Shown one piece after another: positions 8,276 to 14,981 of a stretch of DNA of 25,301 bases. Each line of letters begins with the position of its first letter. Within the stretch, counting starts at the first letter, position 1. Below the pieces are notes generated by a model. That model ran no database searches and had not been told where the DNA came from. It saw only the letters and a program-made list of their open reading frames with translations. Both the position numbers and the translations under genes were made by a program. The stretch is from an uncultured Lachnospiraceae bacterium (GTDB lineage Bacteria > Bacillota > Clostridia > Lachnospirales > Lachnospiraceae), in the NCBI GenBank assembly GCA_900551235.1, contig URUU01000035.1:1-25301 (forward strand), read 5' to 3'.

Positions 8276-9268
8276 TCAAGCAAGCGGCAGGACTTTTCCC
8301 ATTTCCTGTGCGATCTCCTTTATCTTCTCCAGGGAATACCCTGTATACCTCATGATTTTATCCGTCGGTTCCGCCTCCTGAATCATCATCTGTGCGAGAT
8401 TGTAATTTTTCTGTTCAATTCCAGATTCAATCCCTTTCTCAATTCCACGCTCTATCACCAGATCTGATAAATTACACATAAGATTCATCTCCTTTCCCAA
8501 CTCATTGTCCATTCTCATCTGATATATTTCTTCCAGCTCTTTTTTCTTTTCCTGATAAGTTTTTTGTTCCGAAAACAGCGTATTTAACATTCCAAGAAGT
8601 TCATCGTTCGTTTCCACTTTTTCGTTTAGTGCAATGATCACCACCGACAACTTATCATATGATCCCGGTCTGTCCGGCAGCCCGGCGATAATATCCTGCT
8701 TTTTTATAGAATATTCTGATATTGCATTTCCAATCTTCTTCGGCGCCTGCATACAAACCCAGATAGAATACACCTTTTTCATATCATCGTACTTGGAATG
8801 CTCAAACTCTGTTCCAAGCTGTGCTGAAATCATCCTGGCATCATAGAAAATTCCTCTTGTCACGATCTCATATCCTGGATAATATGATTTCTGCGCTTCC
8901 AGATTTACAATCATTCGAATATGTCCTTCCTCATTTGGAATATGTACGTAAAATCGAATATCGTAATAGATTTCTCCTTCATCTGCTACTTTATCTTCAT
9001 TTGCAAGTCCTGCAATCCTCTGCCCTGCTTCCATATGCAGTCCTCTTTTTTGATTTGTTTTCCCTGGATCAATGGATATCGTTGCTATCTCCGGTGACCC
9101 TTCTATGCAGGGTATGATTTCTGCTATAGACATTCCGACAAATTCTCTGACTGTACGTGCCAGAATCCGTGCAAGGATTTCTTTCTGACTTAAAACACGT
9201 TTGCATTGTGTATCGTAACGTACTTTCACATCTGCCGAAGCTATGGCTCTTGAAAGTTCATTTTCCAT
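8276..9268 (-). CDS. Rpn-family PD-(D/E)XK nuclease / putative transposase-like protein
   Basis: 330 residues. The N-terminal two thirds carry the Rpn/PDDEXK_2 pattern: YYDIRFYV with Asp103, then MIVNLEAQ with Glu124 and Gln126, the D...ExQ form of the PD-(D/E)XK active site. The C-terminal tail has the charged GIEKGIESGIEQ repeat typical of these proteins in gut Clostridia, where they occur in many copies and are often labelled transposase. RpnA-type proteins of E. coli are DNA endonucleases that promote RecA-independent recombination; whether this one moves DNA is unknown, and no terminal repeats are visible. The start is ATG at 9268 with AGGAG 6 nt upstream. It is the last gene of the accessory island and is separated by 218 bp from the A/B/C cassette, with promoter-like sequences of its own. 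Confidence 0.85.
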   Translation of the reverse strand: MENELSRAIASADVKVRYDTQCKRVLSQKEILARILARTVREFVGMSIAEIIPCIEGSPEIATISIDPGKTNQKRGLHMEAGQRIAGLANEDKVADEGEIYYDIRFYVHIPNEEGHIRMIVNLEAQKSYYPGYEIVTRGIFYDARMISAQLGTEFEHSKYDDMKKVYSIWVCMQAPKKIGNAISEYSIKKQDIIAGLPDRPGSYDKLSVVIIALNEKVETNDELLGMLNTLFSEQKTYQEKKKELEEIYQMRMDNELGKEMNLMCNLSDLVIERGIEKGIESGIEQKNYNLAQMMIQEAEPTDKIMRYTGYSLEKIKEIAQEMGKVLPLA

Positions 9269-9282
9269 TCATTTCTCCTGTC

Positions 9283-9311
9283 ATTATAAAATATTCTGTT
9301 AGCTTTTTCAA
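9283..9311 (-). promoter_or_regulatory. Strong promoter-like sequence immediately before the Rpn-family gene
   Basis: Minus-strand TTGAAA (9306-9311), 17-nt spacer, perfect TATAAT (9283-9288). It is so close to the gene that transcription would begin around 9276, inside the AGGAG ribosome site (9275-9279). A transcript from it would be nearly leaderless, so it may be a chance match in AT-rich DNA or a deliberately weakly translated start. Confidence 0.4.
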
Positions 9312-9325
9312 CATTTAGGGATTCT

Positions 9326-9367
9326 GACATGCCAGATTCAAATGGCAGTCCCGGAACAGAATGTTCC
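9326..9367. repeat. Two adjacent hairpins upstream of the Rpn-family gene
   Basis: First inverted repeat: GAC-a-TGCCA (9326-9334) with TGGCAGTC (9343-9350), eight pairs around one bulged A. Second: GGAACA (9353-9358) with TGTTCC (9362-9367) around a 3-nt loop. Both lie in the leader that would be made from the promoter at 9388-9416. They could be RNA structure, a repressor site, or recognition sequence for the neighbouring nuclease; the sequence does not decide. Confidence 0.35.
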
Positions 9368-9387
9368 TATTTGATTTTATGTTTTCT

Positions 9388-9416
9388 ATCATAACATACT
9401 TTTTTATAAATGACAG
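9388..9416 (-). promoter_or_regulatory. Candidate upstream promoter of the Rpn-family gene
   Basis: Minus-strand CTGTCA (9411-9416), 17-nt spacer, TATGAT (9388-9393). A start near 9381 would give a leader of about 110 nt containing both hairpins at 9326-9367 and the normal ribosome site. The match is moderate and the region is AT-rich. Confidence 0.35.
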
Positions 9417-9486
9417 GAGTCATCTTGATATTTTACAGTTTTTTTAGATTTTTATTCTTCGACCTATACCGAATAATTGCAGTTAC

Positions 9487-10134
9487 TCAAATCAAACGGC
9501 AGTATACCCTCTCTACCTCGCCATCATCTGAAGTAACATATTGCAAGATACCACCTTTTTCATTGAAAATCATGCTAAAATCCAGCACTTCAAGATACTT
9601 TTCCACATACATGGCTAATGTTTTCATTTCTCCTGCATGAAAAGAATCCTCAAACCAGCCATTACTTCCAATCATATACCCCGGAGTTTTACTGTCTGCC
9701 TGTTTTAATGCGTTTTTAAATTCGCTTTCAGATATCACTTTCACGGTATTTTGATTTAATATTTCCGGTCTTTTTGCTATAAACTCCCAGAAAGTCTCTC
9801 TCGTATTTTTACGATATCCCTGCTTTAACTTTTTCCTGCATCGTTCCTGGTAGTAAGAAGCTATATACTTTTGAACTGCAAATTCTTCCGCTTTCTCATC
9901 CCGGATACACAGCAGAGCTTCTCCTTCTTTTATCCATTTTTCCAGAGAATATCCGCAATAGAACAATTCCAGTATTTCTTCGCTGCTTTTACAGAAATAA
10001 TCTTTGTCCATATGAACCAGGTATCGCTTTTTCTTCTTAAGCCACGTAATGTTTATTTCATACATCTTCTTTTTCCCGAAAATCAGGAAAGATTTCTGCT
10101 TTTCAACAAATCTTCTAAATTCATCAATTTCCAT
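9487..10134 (-). CDS. Hypothetical protein C of the island (215 aa, unrecognised)
   Basis: I do not recognise a family. It is a 215-residue soluble protein without signal peptide or membrane segment. It is rich in Lys and Glu, with a basic N-terminal third (WLKKKKRYLVHMDKDYF), a likely helical middle (EKAEEFAVQKYIASYYQERCRKKLKQGYRK) and a C-terminal third with aromatic residues (SNGWFEDSFHAGEM, LDFSMIFNEKGG). It starts at ATG 10134, just 9 nt after the stop of B2, with AGAGG 5 nt upstream, so it is almost certainly cotranscribed with the A/B genes and is the last gene of that cassette. Size and position would suit an immunity-type or small accessory protein, but that is inference from context only. 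The reading frame is intact and codon use looks like that of its neighbours. Confidence 0.75.
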   Translation of the reverse strand: MEIDEFRRFVEKQKSFLIFGKKKMYEINITWLKKKKRYLVHMDKDYFCKSSEEILELFYCGYSLEKWIKEGEALLCIRDEKAEEFAVQKYIASYYQERCRKKLKQGYRKNTRETFWEFIAKRPEILNQNTVKVISESEFKNALKQADSKTPGYMIGSNGWFEDSFHAGEMKTLAMYVEKYLEVLDFSMIFNEKGGILQYVTSDDGEVERVYCRLI

Positions 10135-10143
10135 TTTTTCCTC

Positions 10144-11046
10144 TCAGAGCATTGCCGACTGCTCCATTCCTTCTTTCATGATTCGTGGAAATAATGGAAA
10201 CGCATCGATCTTCTTATCCGCTTCTTTCAATAACTTCCATATTTTTGGACTTACAATCGTCATTTTACATCCCTGAACATATTCGAATGATTCGTAAAAA
10301 TCTTTTGTGAAATCTATTTGAGTCATATCCAGATACGATCCTTCATAATGTTCCAAAGCTGTTTCTCTTACCAGCCTTCCATTTCCACATTTGGGACATA
10401 TCGGTGTTTCTTTACAATTTCCATATTGAATACTTCCCTTTGGAAGGACATGTACCGGCTTTATCTGATAACATGCCAGTTCCTTTTTTCTGCCACCAAA
10501 ATATGCCGGTATAAAATTCTCCCTGGAAACTCCATTTTTCAAGAGATACTGATACATTCCTTCTGAGACAAGAAACTCACCGCCCATTGCAAATCCTGCC
10601 GTCTGATAGATCTTTTTTTCCATTCTTTCGGCTTCCATCGTTTTACTTCTCTTCAGCAGCATCGGTTCTTTCTTTCCTGCATAATCATGACATACATCGC
10701 ACCATTTCCTGCTGTATTTGTCATATCTGTCTGTCACATAACAAATAATTCCTCCCTGAAGCCAATATCCGGCTGTCTGTTTTCTTTCTTCCGGTGTATA
10801 CTGTGGATAATAGGAAATCCCCCAGCATCCAACGCCCCGGTATCTTCTCCGGCTCAGTTCAAAATACATTTTTATCAGTGGATCATTCTGGTTTCCTGTA
10901 AACTGGTAATATGTCGTTTTCACTCCCGAAAGAATCGCCCACTCTTCTTTTGCTCCTGCTTTTCGCATGATCTGCTCTATTTTTTCTCTTATATCATTCC
11001 TGCATTTTTCTGTTACTGCAATCATCACCGTTGCTATAACCTGCAC
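10144..11046 (-). CDS. Double-CxxC protein B2 (immunity-like, paralogue of B1)
   Basis: 300 residues, cytoplasmic, no signal peptide. Two CxxC pairs (C116/C119 and C217/C220) probably bind one metal ion or two. It is paralogous to B1 along its length: YTPEERKQTAGYW against YTPEEEKNAIGYY, MYQYLLKNGVSRENFIPAY against MYEYLVEKGISEKNFIPAY, and SPKIWKLLKEADKKIDAFPLFP against SPEMKEWLTKADEKLIMYPVFP. I chose the GTG start at 11046, overlapping the end of A2 by 13 nt, because the N-terminus MQVIATVMIAV then aligns with MKVYAKFRIDI of B1. The layout (CxxC, then a F...YLVEKG...FIPAY segment, then a second CxxC) is reminiscent of SitI6-type double-CxxCG immunity proteins; this is a resemblance judged by eye, not a search result. 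Confidence 0.75.
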   Translation of the reverse strand: MQVIATVMIAVTEKCRNDIREKIEQIMRKAGAKEEWAILSGVKTTYYQFTGNQNDPLIKMYFELSRRRYRGVGCWGISYYPQYTPEERKQTAGYWLQGGIICYVTDRYDKYSRKWCDVCHDYAGKKEPMLLKRSKTMEAERMEKKIYQTAGFAMGGEFLVSEGMYQYLLKNGVSRENFIPAYFGGRKKELACYQIKPVHVLPKGSIQYGNCKETPICPKCGNGRLVRETALEHYEGSYLDMTQIDFTKDFYESFEYVQGCKMTIVSPKIWKLLKEADKKIDAFPLFPRIMKEGMEQSAML

Positions 11047-12089
11047 TCTCTACATTCCTTTCCATTTTCCAGATCTGCTTCTATCTGGCATATCATCTCT
11101 TTTGCTTCTTCCCGGCTGATCTGTTTCTTGTCAAAATCCTGATATCCTGTATAAATTCTCTGAAATGGATATGCTTTTTCATCGAGATGGATTCCTACCG
11201 GAACCAGGTAATCATACGTACACAGTTCTTCTATCGGTGAAGAACACTGGTAACGTGTGATGTCATCTTCTTTCATCAGGATATCCAGTACCCACTTCTC
11301 AATCTTTCCGGAAGGATGCAGTCCCGCGGAACGGACGTACATTTTTGTCTCTTCCTCTCCCATGTATTCCAGAAGCTGGGTGACTCCACTGTTTTCCTGA
11401 TCCAGCAGCAGTATCTTGACCTGTTCTTTTGTCTGGATGTATTTTTTAATATCTTCTTTCTGATACTCATATTCCAGGCTGTCAATCGCTTTTTCCAGTC
11501 CGGCATTGATTTCTTCCTGATTAAAAACAGTTCTCATATCTTTCGCTGTCTGAATTGCGGATGCTTTTACATAATGATTACTGCTGTGCTCTAATATATA
11601 AAAAAGTTTTTCAAATCCTTTTTTTCCTCTTGCCAGAATCTTATTTTCCTCATAAAACAGCCTTACCCAGGTCTTTTCTTCTTCTGATTCCATTGTTTCT
11701 GCAAAACGAAGATACGCGTTCATACTTCTTTCGTTCCACGAAAAACAATTTACCCATACATCAAAAAAACTTAAGACGGCATATCCCCGCACCAATATCC
11801 TTTCATCTTCCATCAAATCACGCAGACGGCTCAGACTTCTCCTAGTTCTTCCAATACAGAGGGAATCAACTGCATGAACACATACCAATTCAGCCTTATC
11901 ATAAGTCATATGATACAGCAGGCTTTCATTTTCGATACTATACCATCCTACCAGAATTTTCACTGCTGTCCACCGGACATCCTGTTTTCTGCTTTGGAGA
12001 CATTTCCGCAAAAAACCCATCTCTTTTTCATTCAAGATCAGATATTTATCATCCAATTCTTCGATTCTTTTTATTTTTGTTTTTATCAC
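11034..12089 (-). CDS. HEAT-like repeat protein A2 (paralogue of A1)
   Basis: 351 residues, cytoplasmic. The N-terminal 200 residues look like alpha-helical HEAT-type repeats: LRKCLQSRKQDVRWTAVKIL, DKAELVCVHAVDSL, LRDLMEDERILVRGYAVLSF and YILEHSSNHYVKASAIQTA each have the helix-turn-helix pattern with a conserved small/hydrophobic core. The C-terminal 130 residues, without a recognised fold, are almost identical to A1. The start is GTG at 12089 behind AGGGGG, 26 nt after B1. The C-terminus ends in ...ECRECRL, where A1 has a different tail. HEAT-like proteins of this size occur as immunity proteins in polymorphic toxin arrays, but also in unrelated scaffolding roles, so function is not assigned. 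It shares a 376-bp identical DNA block with A1. Confidence 0.78.
   Translation of the reverse strand: MIKTKIKRIEELDDKYLILNEKEMGFLRKCLQSRKQDVRWTAVKILVGWYSIENESLLYHMTYDKAELVCVHAVDSLCIGRTRRSLSRLRDLMEDERILVRGYAVLSFFDVWVNCFSWNERSMNAYLRFAETMESEEEKTWVRLFYEENKILARGKKGFEKLFYILEHSSNHYVKASAIQTAKDMRTVFNQEEINAGLEKAIDSLEYEYQKEDIKKYIQTKEQVKILLLDQENSGVTQLLEYMGEEETKMYVRSAGLHPSGKIEKWVLDILMKEDDITRYQCSSPIEELCTYDYLVPVGIHLDEKAYPFQRIYTGYQDFDKKQISREEAKEMICQIEADLENGKECRECRL
11110..11485 (-). repeat. Copy 2 of a 376-bp identical block inside A2
   Basis: Reading the two stretches side by side, bases 11110-11485 match 13144-13519 without a difference that I could find (constant offset 2034). Near-identity extends left to 11065/13099 with one mismatch at 11109. 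To the right of 11485 differences appear every few bases. The block covers the C-terminal domain of A2. Confidence 0.85.
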
Positions 12090-12115
12090 GGTATCCCCCT
12101 ATTCCCATCTGTCGT

Positions 12116-13045
12116 TTATGATTTTATTATCCCTTTTTCCTTCATCTCCAAAGGAAATACCGGATACATGATCAATTTTTCGTCTGCTTTTGTCAGCCAT
12201 TCTTTCATTTCCGGGCTATAGATCAAGATTCTTCTTGCATGTCCACAAGTATATTCATATGTTGCGCTGATATGTCCCCAGTTTCCCAGTTTTTCCGTAT
12301 CCAGATAAATATTATGAAATCCCCGGTCTGGTTCTTTTTGAATCCGCACTTTTTTGCAGCTGCTGCATGCTTCTGTTGTCCGGTAGCTTTCACATTGAAA
12401 TGCTCCTTTTTCCAGTACATTTTCTGCTCTCAACTGATACCCTGCAACTTTTTTCAAAATTCCGCTGTAATATGCCGGAATAAAATTCTTCTCGGAAATT
12501 CCTTTTTCTACAAGATATTCATACATTGGAATAGTAGCAAACATATCCAACTGTCCTGGTCGGGTAAATACTGCCTTTCTTCTGTTCAGATCCTCCAGTT
12601 GCTTTTTCTTTTTAAAGATATATTCTCTGGTCTGGAAAAAAGTTTCACACTCCGGACACAGACTTTCATATTCCTTTTTCTCATTTTCTTCAAACTCATA
12701 TCCTGCCAGATCAATATAATATCCGATTGCATTTTTCTCTTCTTCCGGTGTATACTCCGGCATATAAGAGCACCAGATATCTGGTTCTATGATATCCAGT
12801 AATTCATCGTCATCTTCTTCGGAATCTTCATTGTACTGAAATACCTGGTCAATTTCTTTCTGTAATTCCATAAGTTCTCTGTAGATTGCTTCCTCAATGT
12901 CCACGGTAAACGCATATCTTTCCATGGAACTGTACAGTTTCTCTGCCTTGCATCCCAGCTTTTGCATCAAATCTATTACTTTCTGCGTGTAAATGGATTC
13001 ATCTTCCTTATCAATATCTATTCTGAATTTTGCGTATACTTTCAT
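12116..13045 (-). CDS. Double-CxxC protein B1 (immunity-like, paralogue of B2)
   Basis: 309 residues, cytoplasmic. CxxC pairs at C130/C133 and C227/C230 suggest zinc binding. An acidic stretch (SEEDDDELLDIIEPD, about residues 75-89) precedes the shared YTPEEEKNAIGYY segment. The C-terminal part contains YEYTCGHARRILIYSPEMKEWL and ends in MKEKGIIKS. It is clearly related to B2, but much more diverged from it than A1 is from A2. The start is ATG at 13045 with GAGGAG about 10 nt upstream, 25 nt after A1; the gap to A2 is 26 nt, so the four genes look like one operon. As for B2, the closest pattern I know is the double-CxxCG immunity proteins of contact-dependent toxin systems, which is a tentative reading. 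Confidence 0.75.
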   Translation of the reverse strand: MKVYAKFRIDIDKEDESIYTQKVIDLMQKLGCKAEKLYSSMERYAFTVDIEEAIYRELMELQKEIDQVFQYNEDSEEDDDELLDIIEPDIWCSYMPEYTPEEEKNAIGYYIDLAGYEFEENEKKEYESLCPECETFFQTREYIFKKKKQLEDLNRRKAVFTRPGQLDMFATIPMYEYLVEKGISEKNFIPAYYSGILKKVAGYQLRAENVLEKGAFQCESYRTTEACSSCKKVRIQKEPDRGFHNIYLDTEKLGNWGHISATYEYTCGHARRILIYSPEMKEWLTKADEKLIMYPVFPLEMKEKGIIKS

Positions 13046-13070
13046 TGCCTTTCTTCTCCTCTAACATTTT

Positions 13071-14123
13071 TTAGGAAACCGTAAATGATTCGCTTTTCTT
13101 TTCCAGATCTGCTTCTATCTGGCATATCATCTCTTTTGCTTCGTCCCGGCTGATCTGTTTCTTGTCAAAATCCTGATATCCTGTATAAATTCTCTGAAAT
13201 GGATATGCTTTTTCATCGAGATGGATTCCTACCGGAACCAGGTAATCATACGTACACAGTTCTTCTATCGGTGAAGAACACTGGTAACGTGTGATGTCAT
13301 CTTCTTTCATCAGGATATCCAGTACCCACTTCTCAATCTTTCCGGAAGGATGCAGTCCCGCGGAACGGACGTACATTTTTGTCTCTTCCTCTCCCATGTA
13401 TTCCAGAAGCTGGGTGACTCCACTGTTTTCCTGATCCAGCAGCAGTATCTTGACCTGTTCTTTTGTCTGGATGTATTTTTTAATATCTTCTTTCTGATAC
13501 TCATATTCCAGGCTGTCAACCGCCTTTTCCAGTCCAGCATTGATTTCTTGCTGATTAAAAATACTTCTCATATCCTTAGCCGTCTGAATCGCAGCTACTT
13601 TTACATAATAATCATTGCTATGCTCTAACATATAGAAAAGACGGTCAAATCCTTTCTTCCCTCTTGTCAGAATTTTATTTTCCTCATAAAACAGCCTTAC
13701 CCAGGTCTTTTTTTCTTCTGCCTCCATTGTTTCTGCAAAACGTAGATATGCTCTCATACTCTTTTCGTTCCACGAAAAACAGTTCACCCACACCTGAAAA
13801 AAACTCAAAACGGCATACCCCCGCACCCGACTCCTTTTATCTGCCATCAGATCACGCAGACGGCTCAGACTTCTCCTTGTTCTCCCTATACAAAGAGAAT
13901 CTGTTGCATCAACACATACCAATTCTGCTTTGTCATATGTCAGGTTATAGAGAAGCCGTTCATTCTCCGGTGTATACCAGCCAACCAGAATTTCTGCTGC
14001 CGTCCACCGGACATCCTGTTTTCTGCTTTTAAGGCATTTCCGCAAAAACTTCATCTCTTTTTCATTCAGGATCAGATATTTATCATTTAATTCTTCGATT
14101 CTTTTTATTTTTGTTTTTCTCAC
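13071..14123 (-). CDS. HEAT-like repeat protein A1 (paralogue of A2, first gene of the island operon)
   Basis: 350 residues, cytoplasmic, with HEAT-like helical repeats over residues 20-200 (LRKCLKSRKQDVRWTAAEIL, DKAELVCVDATDSL, LRDLMADKRSRVRGYAVLSF, YMLEHSNDYYVKVAAIQTA). Residues from about 202 to 326 are encoded by DNA identical to A2. The N-terminal 200 residues are about 83% identical to A2 by my count, and many replacements change charge (G to K, H to D, IL to SR, D to Q). The start is a GTG at 14123 with AGGAG 8 nt upstream, about 70 nt downstream of a promoter-like sequence at 14191-14220. Transcription of the A1-B1-A2-B2-C cassette probably starts there. No toxin gene is seen upstream or downstream. 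Confidence 0.78.
   Translation of the reverse strand: MRKTKIKRIEELNDKYLILNEKEMKFLRKCLKSRKQDVRWTAAEILVGWYTPENERLLYNLTYDKAELVCVDATDSLCIGRTRRSLSRLRDLMADKRSRVRGYAVLSFFQVWVNCFSWNEKSMRAYLRFAETMEAEEKKTWVRLFYEENKILTRGKKGFDRLFYMLEHSNDYYVKVAAIQTAKDMRSIFNQQEINAGLEKAVDSLEYEYQKEDIKKYIQTKEQVKILLLDQENSGVTQLLEYMGEEETKMYVRSAGLHPSGKIEKWVLDILMKEDDITRYQCSSPIEELCTYDYLVPVGIHLDEKAYPFQRIYTGYQDFDKKQISRDEAKEMICQIEADLEKKSESFTVS
13144..13519 (-). repeat. Copy 1 of a 376-bp identical block inside A1
   Basis: Partner of 11110-11485 in direct orientation, 2034 bp apart. It covers the C-terminal domain of A1, and its boundaries fall inside both coding sequences, not at gene ends. Confidence 0.85.
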
Positions 14124-14190
14124 GGTGCTTTCTCCTGTACTCAGAGCTGTACTGCCTTGTTTGACTTTTCTTTCTACATTCTCGTCTTTT

Positions 14191-14220
14191 ATATTAACAC
14201 ACTAAGTTCATTCATTGCAA
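14191..14220 (-). promoter_or_regulatory. Candidate promoter of the A1-B1-A2-B2-C cassette
   Basis: Minus-strand TTGCAA (14215-14220), 18-nt spacer, TAATAT (14191-14196). It begins exactly where the spoIIIAH terminator ends, the right place for an independent promoter. Both boxes are imperfect and the region is AT-rich, so confidence is modest. Confidence 0.4.
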
Positions 14221-14266
14221 GAGAGAAAAACAGCAGCATGCTCTCGCACACTGCTGCTTTTCTCTC
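14221..14266 (-). terminator. Intrinsic terminator of the spoIIIA operon
   Basis: Minus-strand hairpin with CAGCAG/CTGCTG arms (14251-14256 and 14231-14236), flanked by complementary GAGAGAAAA and TTTTCTCTC tracts, followed by TTTTT. The 5' side overlaps the spoIIIAH stop codon (14265-14267). It separates the sporulation operon from the accessory island. Confidence 0.85.
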
Positions 14267-14969
14267 ACTCACCCGGCTGTGCTGTGGTGATCACGATATT
14301 TTCTGCGGATATTTCTGTCTTTCGTTTTACGATATCTTCAATCTGCGCCCGCTGGGCATCGGTCAGTTCGCTCTGACTGACCACCACATCCGCCGTTCCG
14401 TCCGTGATGCTGACCACTGCATCGTTAAATCCTTTGGATTCCAGCAAAAGTTCTGCCGCGGCTTCTTTTTCTGCGGTTTCGGTGAGTCTGGTCATATCAT
14501 TGACCGCATTTTGTTTCTGTTCTTCTGTTACGTTTTCGTTGTTGATGATCTCCAGAAGTGTTTCTTTGCTTTTGGCACGCACCTGTTCTCTTGACAGTCT
14601 TGCCTGTGCTGCAAAACTGCTGCCTCCGCCGCTGCTGGTAAGTACTGCTTCGCCCGGTGTCTCTGTGATCTCACCGGAAGCGGTGTCCGTCGAAGCACTG
14701 CCGTCTTCACTTAAGGACGCATCCGTCAGATCTGACGTTTCTGCGGTTTCTTCTTTGCCAAGGTAAACTTCTCCGTCTGCCGAGTCTGTCAGGGTAATAT
14801 CCTGATCCAGACTGTCCATGTCCGTAAGATCTGCTTCCGTCTCGCTTACCGCAGTCGGCACTGCTTTTTCTCCCAGTTTTGTACCTGAATAATTGAGATA
14901 ACCGGCTACTGCGACAAGTGCTGCCAGGGCTGTGATAATGATCTGGTTTTTCTTCCACATATGTTTCAC
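14265..14969 (-). CDS. spoIIIAH: Stage III sporulation protein AH (SpoIIIAH)
   Basis: 234 residues, single-pass membrane protein. A transmembrane helix at about residues 9-27 (IIITALAALVAVAGYLNY) is followed by a long Asp/Ser/Thr/Glu-rich linker (about residues 35-105). The C-terminal ring-forming domain (about residues 110-234) is YscJ/FliF-like: LSREQVRAKSKETLLEIINNENVTEEQKQNAVNDM and SKGFNDAVVSITDGTADVVVSQ. The family protein lies in the mother-cell membrane and binds forespore SpoIIQ across the intermembrane space to form the channel. The start is GTG at 14969 with AGGAGG 7 nt upstream; ATG at 14960 is an alternative. It is the last gene of the operon, ending in the terminator at 14221-14266. 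Confidence 0.93.
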   Translation of the reverse strand: MKHMWKKNQIIITALAALVAVAGYLNYSGTKLGEKAVPTAVSETEADLTDMDSLDQDITLTDSADGEVYLGKEETAETSDLTDASLSEDGSASTDTASGEITETPGEAVLTSSGGGSSFAAQARLSREQVRAKSKETLLEIINNENVTEEQKQNAVNDMTRLTETAEKEAAAELLLESKGFNDAVVSITDGTADVVVSQSELTDAQRAQIEDIVKRKTEISAENIVITTAQPGE

Positions 14970-14981
14970 AACTCCCCCTCC

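Noticed and set aside
9353..9367. GGAACAGAATGTTCC as a LexA/SOS box
   Set aside because: The Gram-positive LexA site is GAAC-N4-GTTC; here the spacer is 5 nt, so it is kept only as a hairpin.
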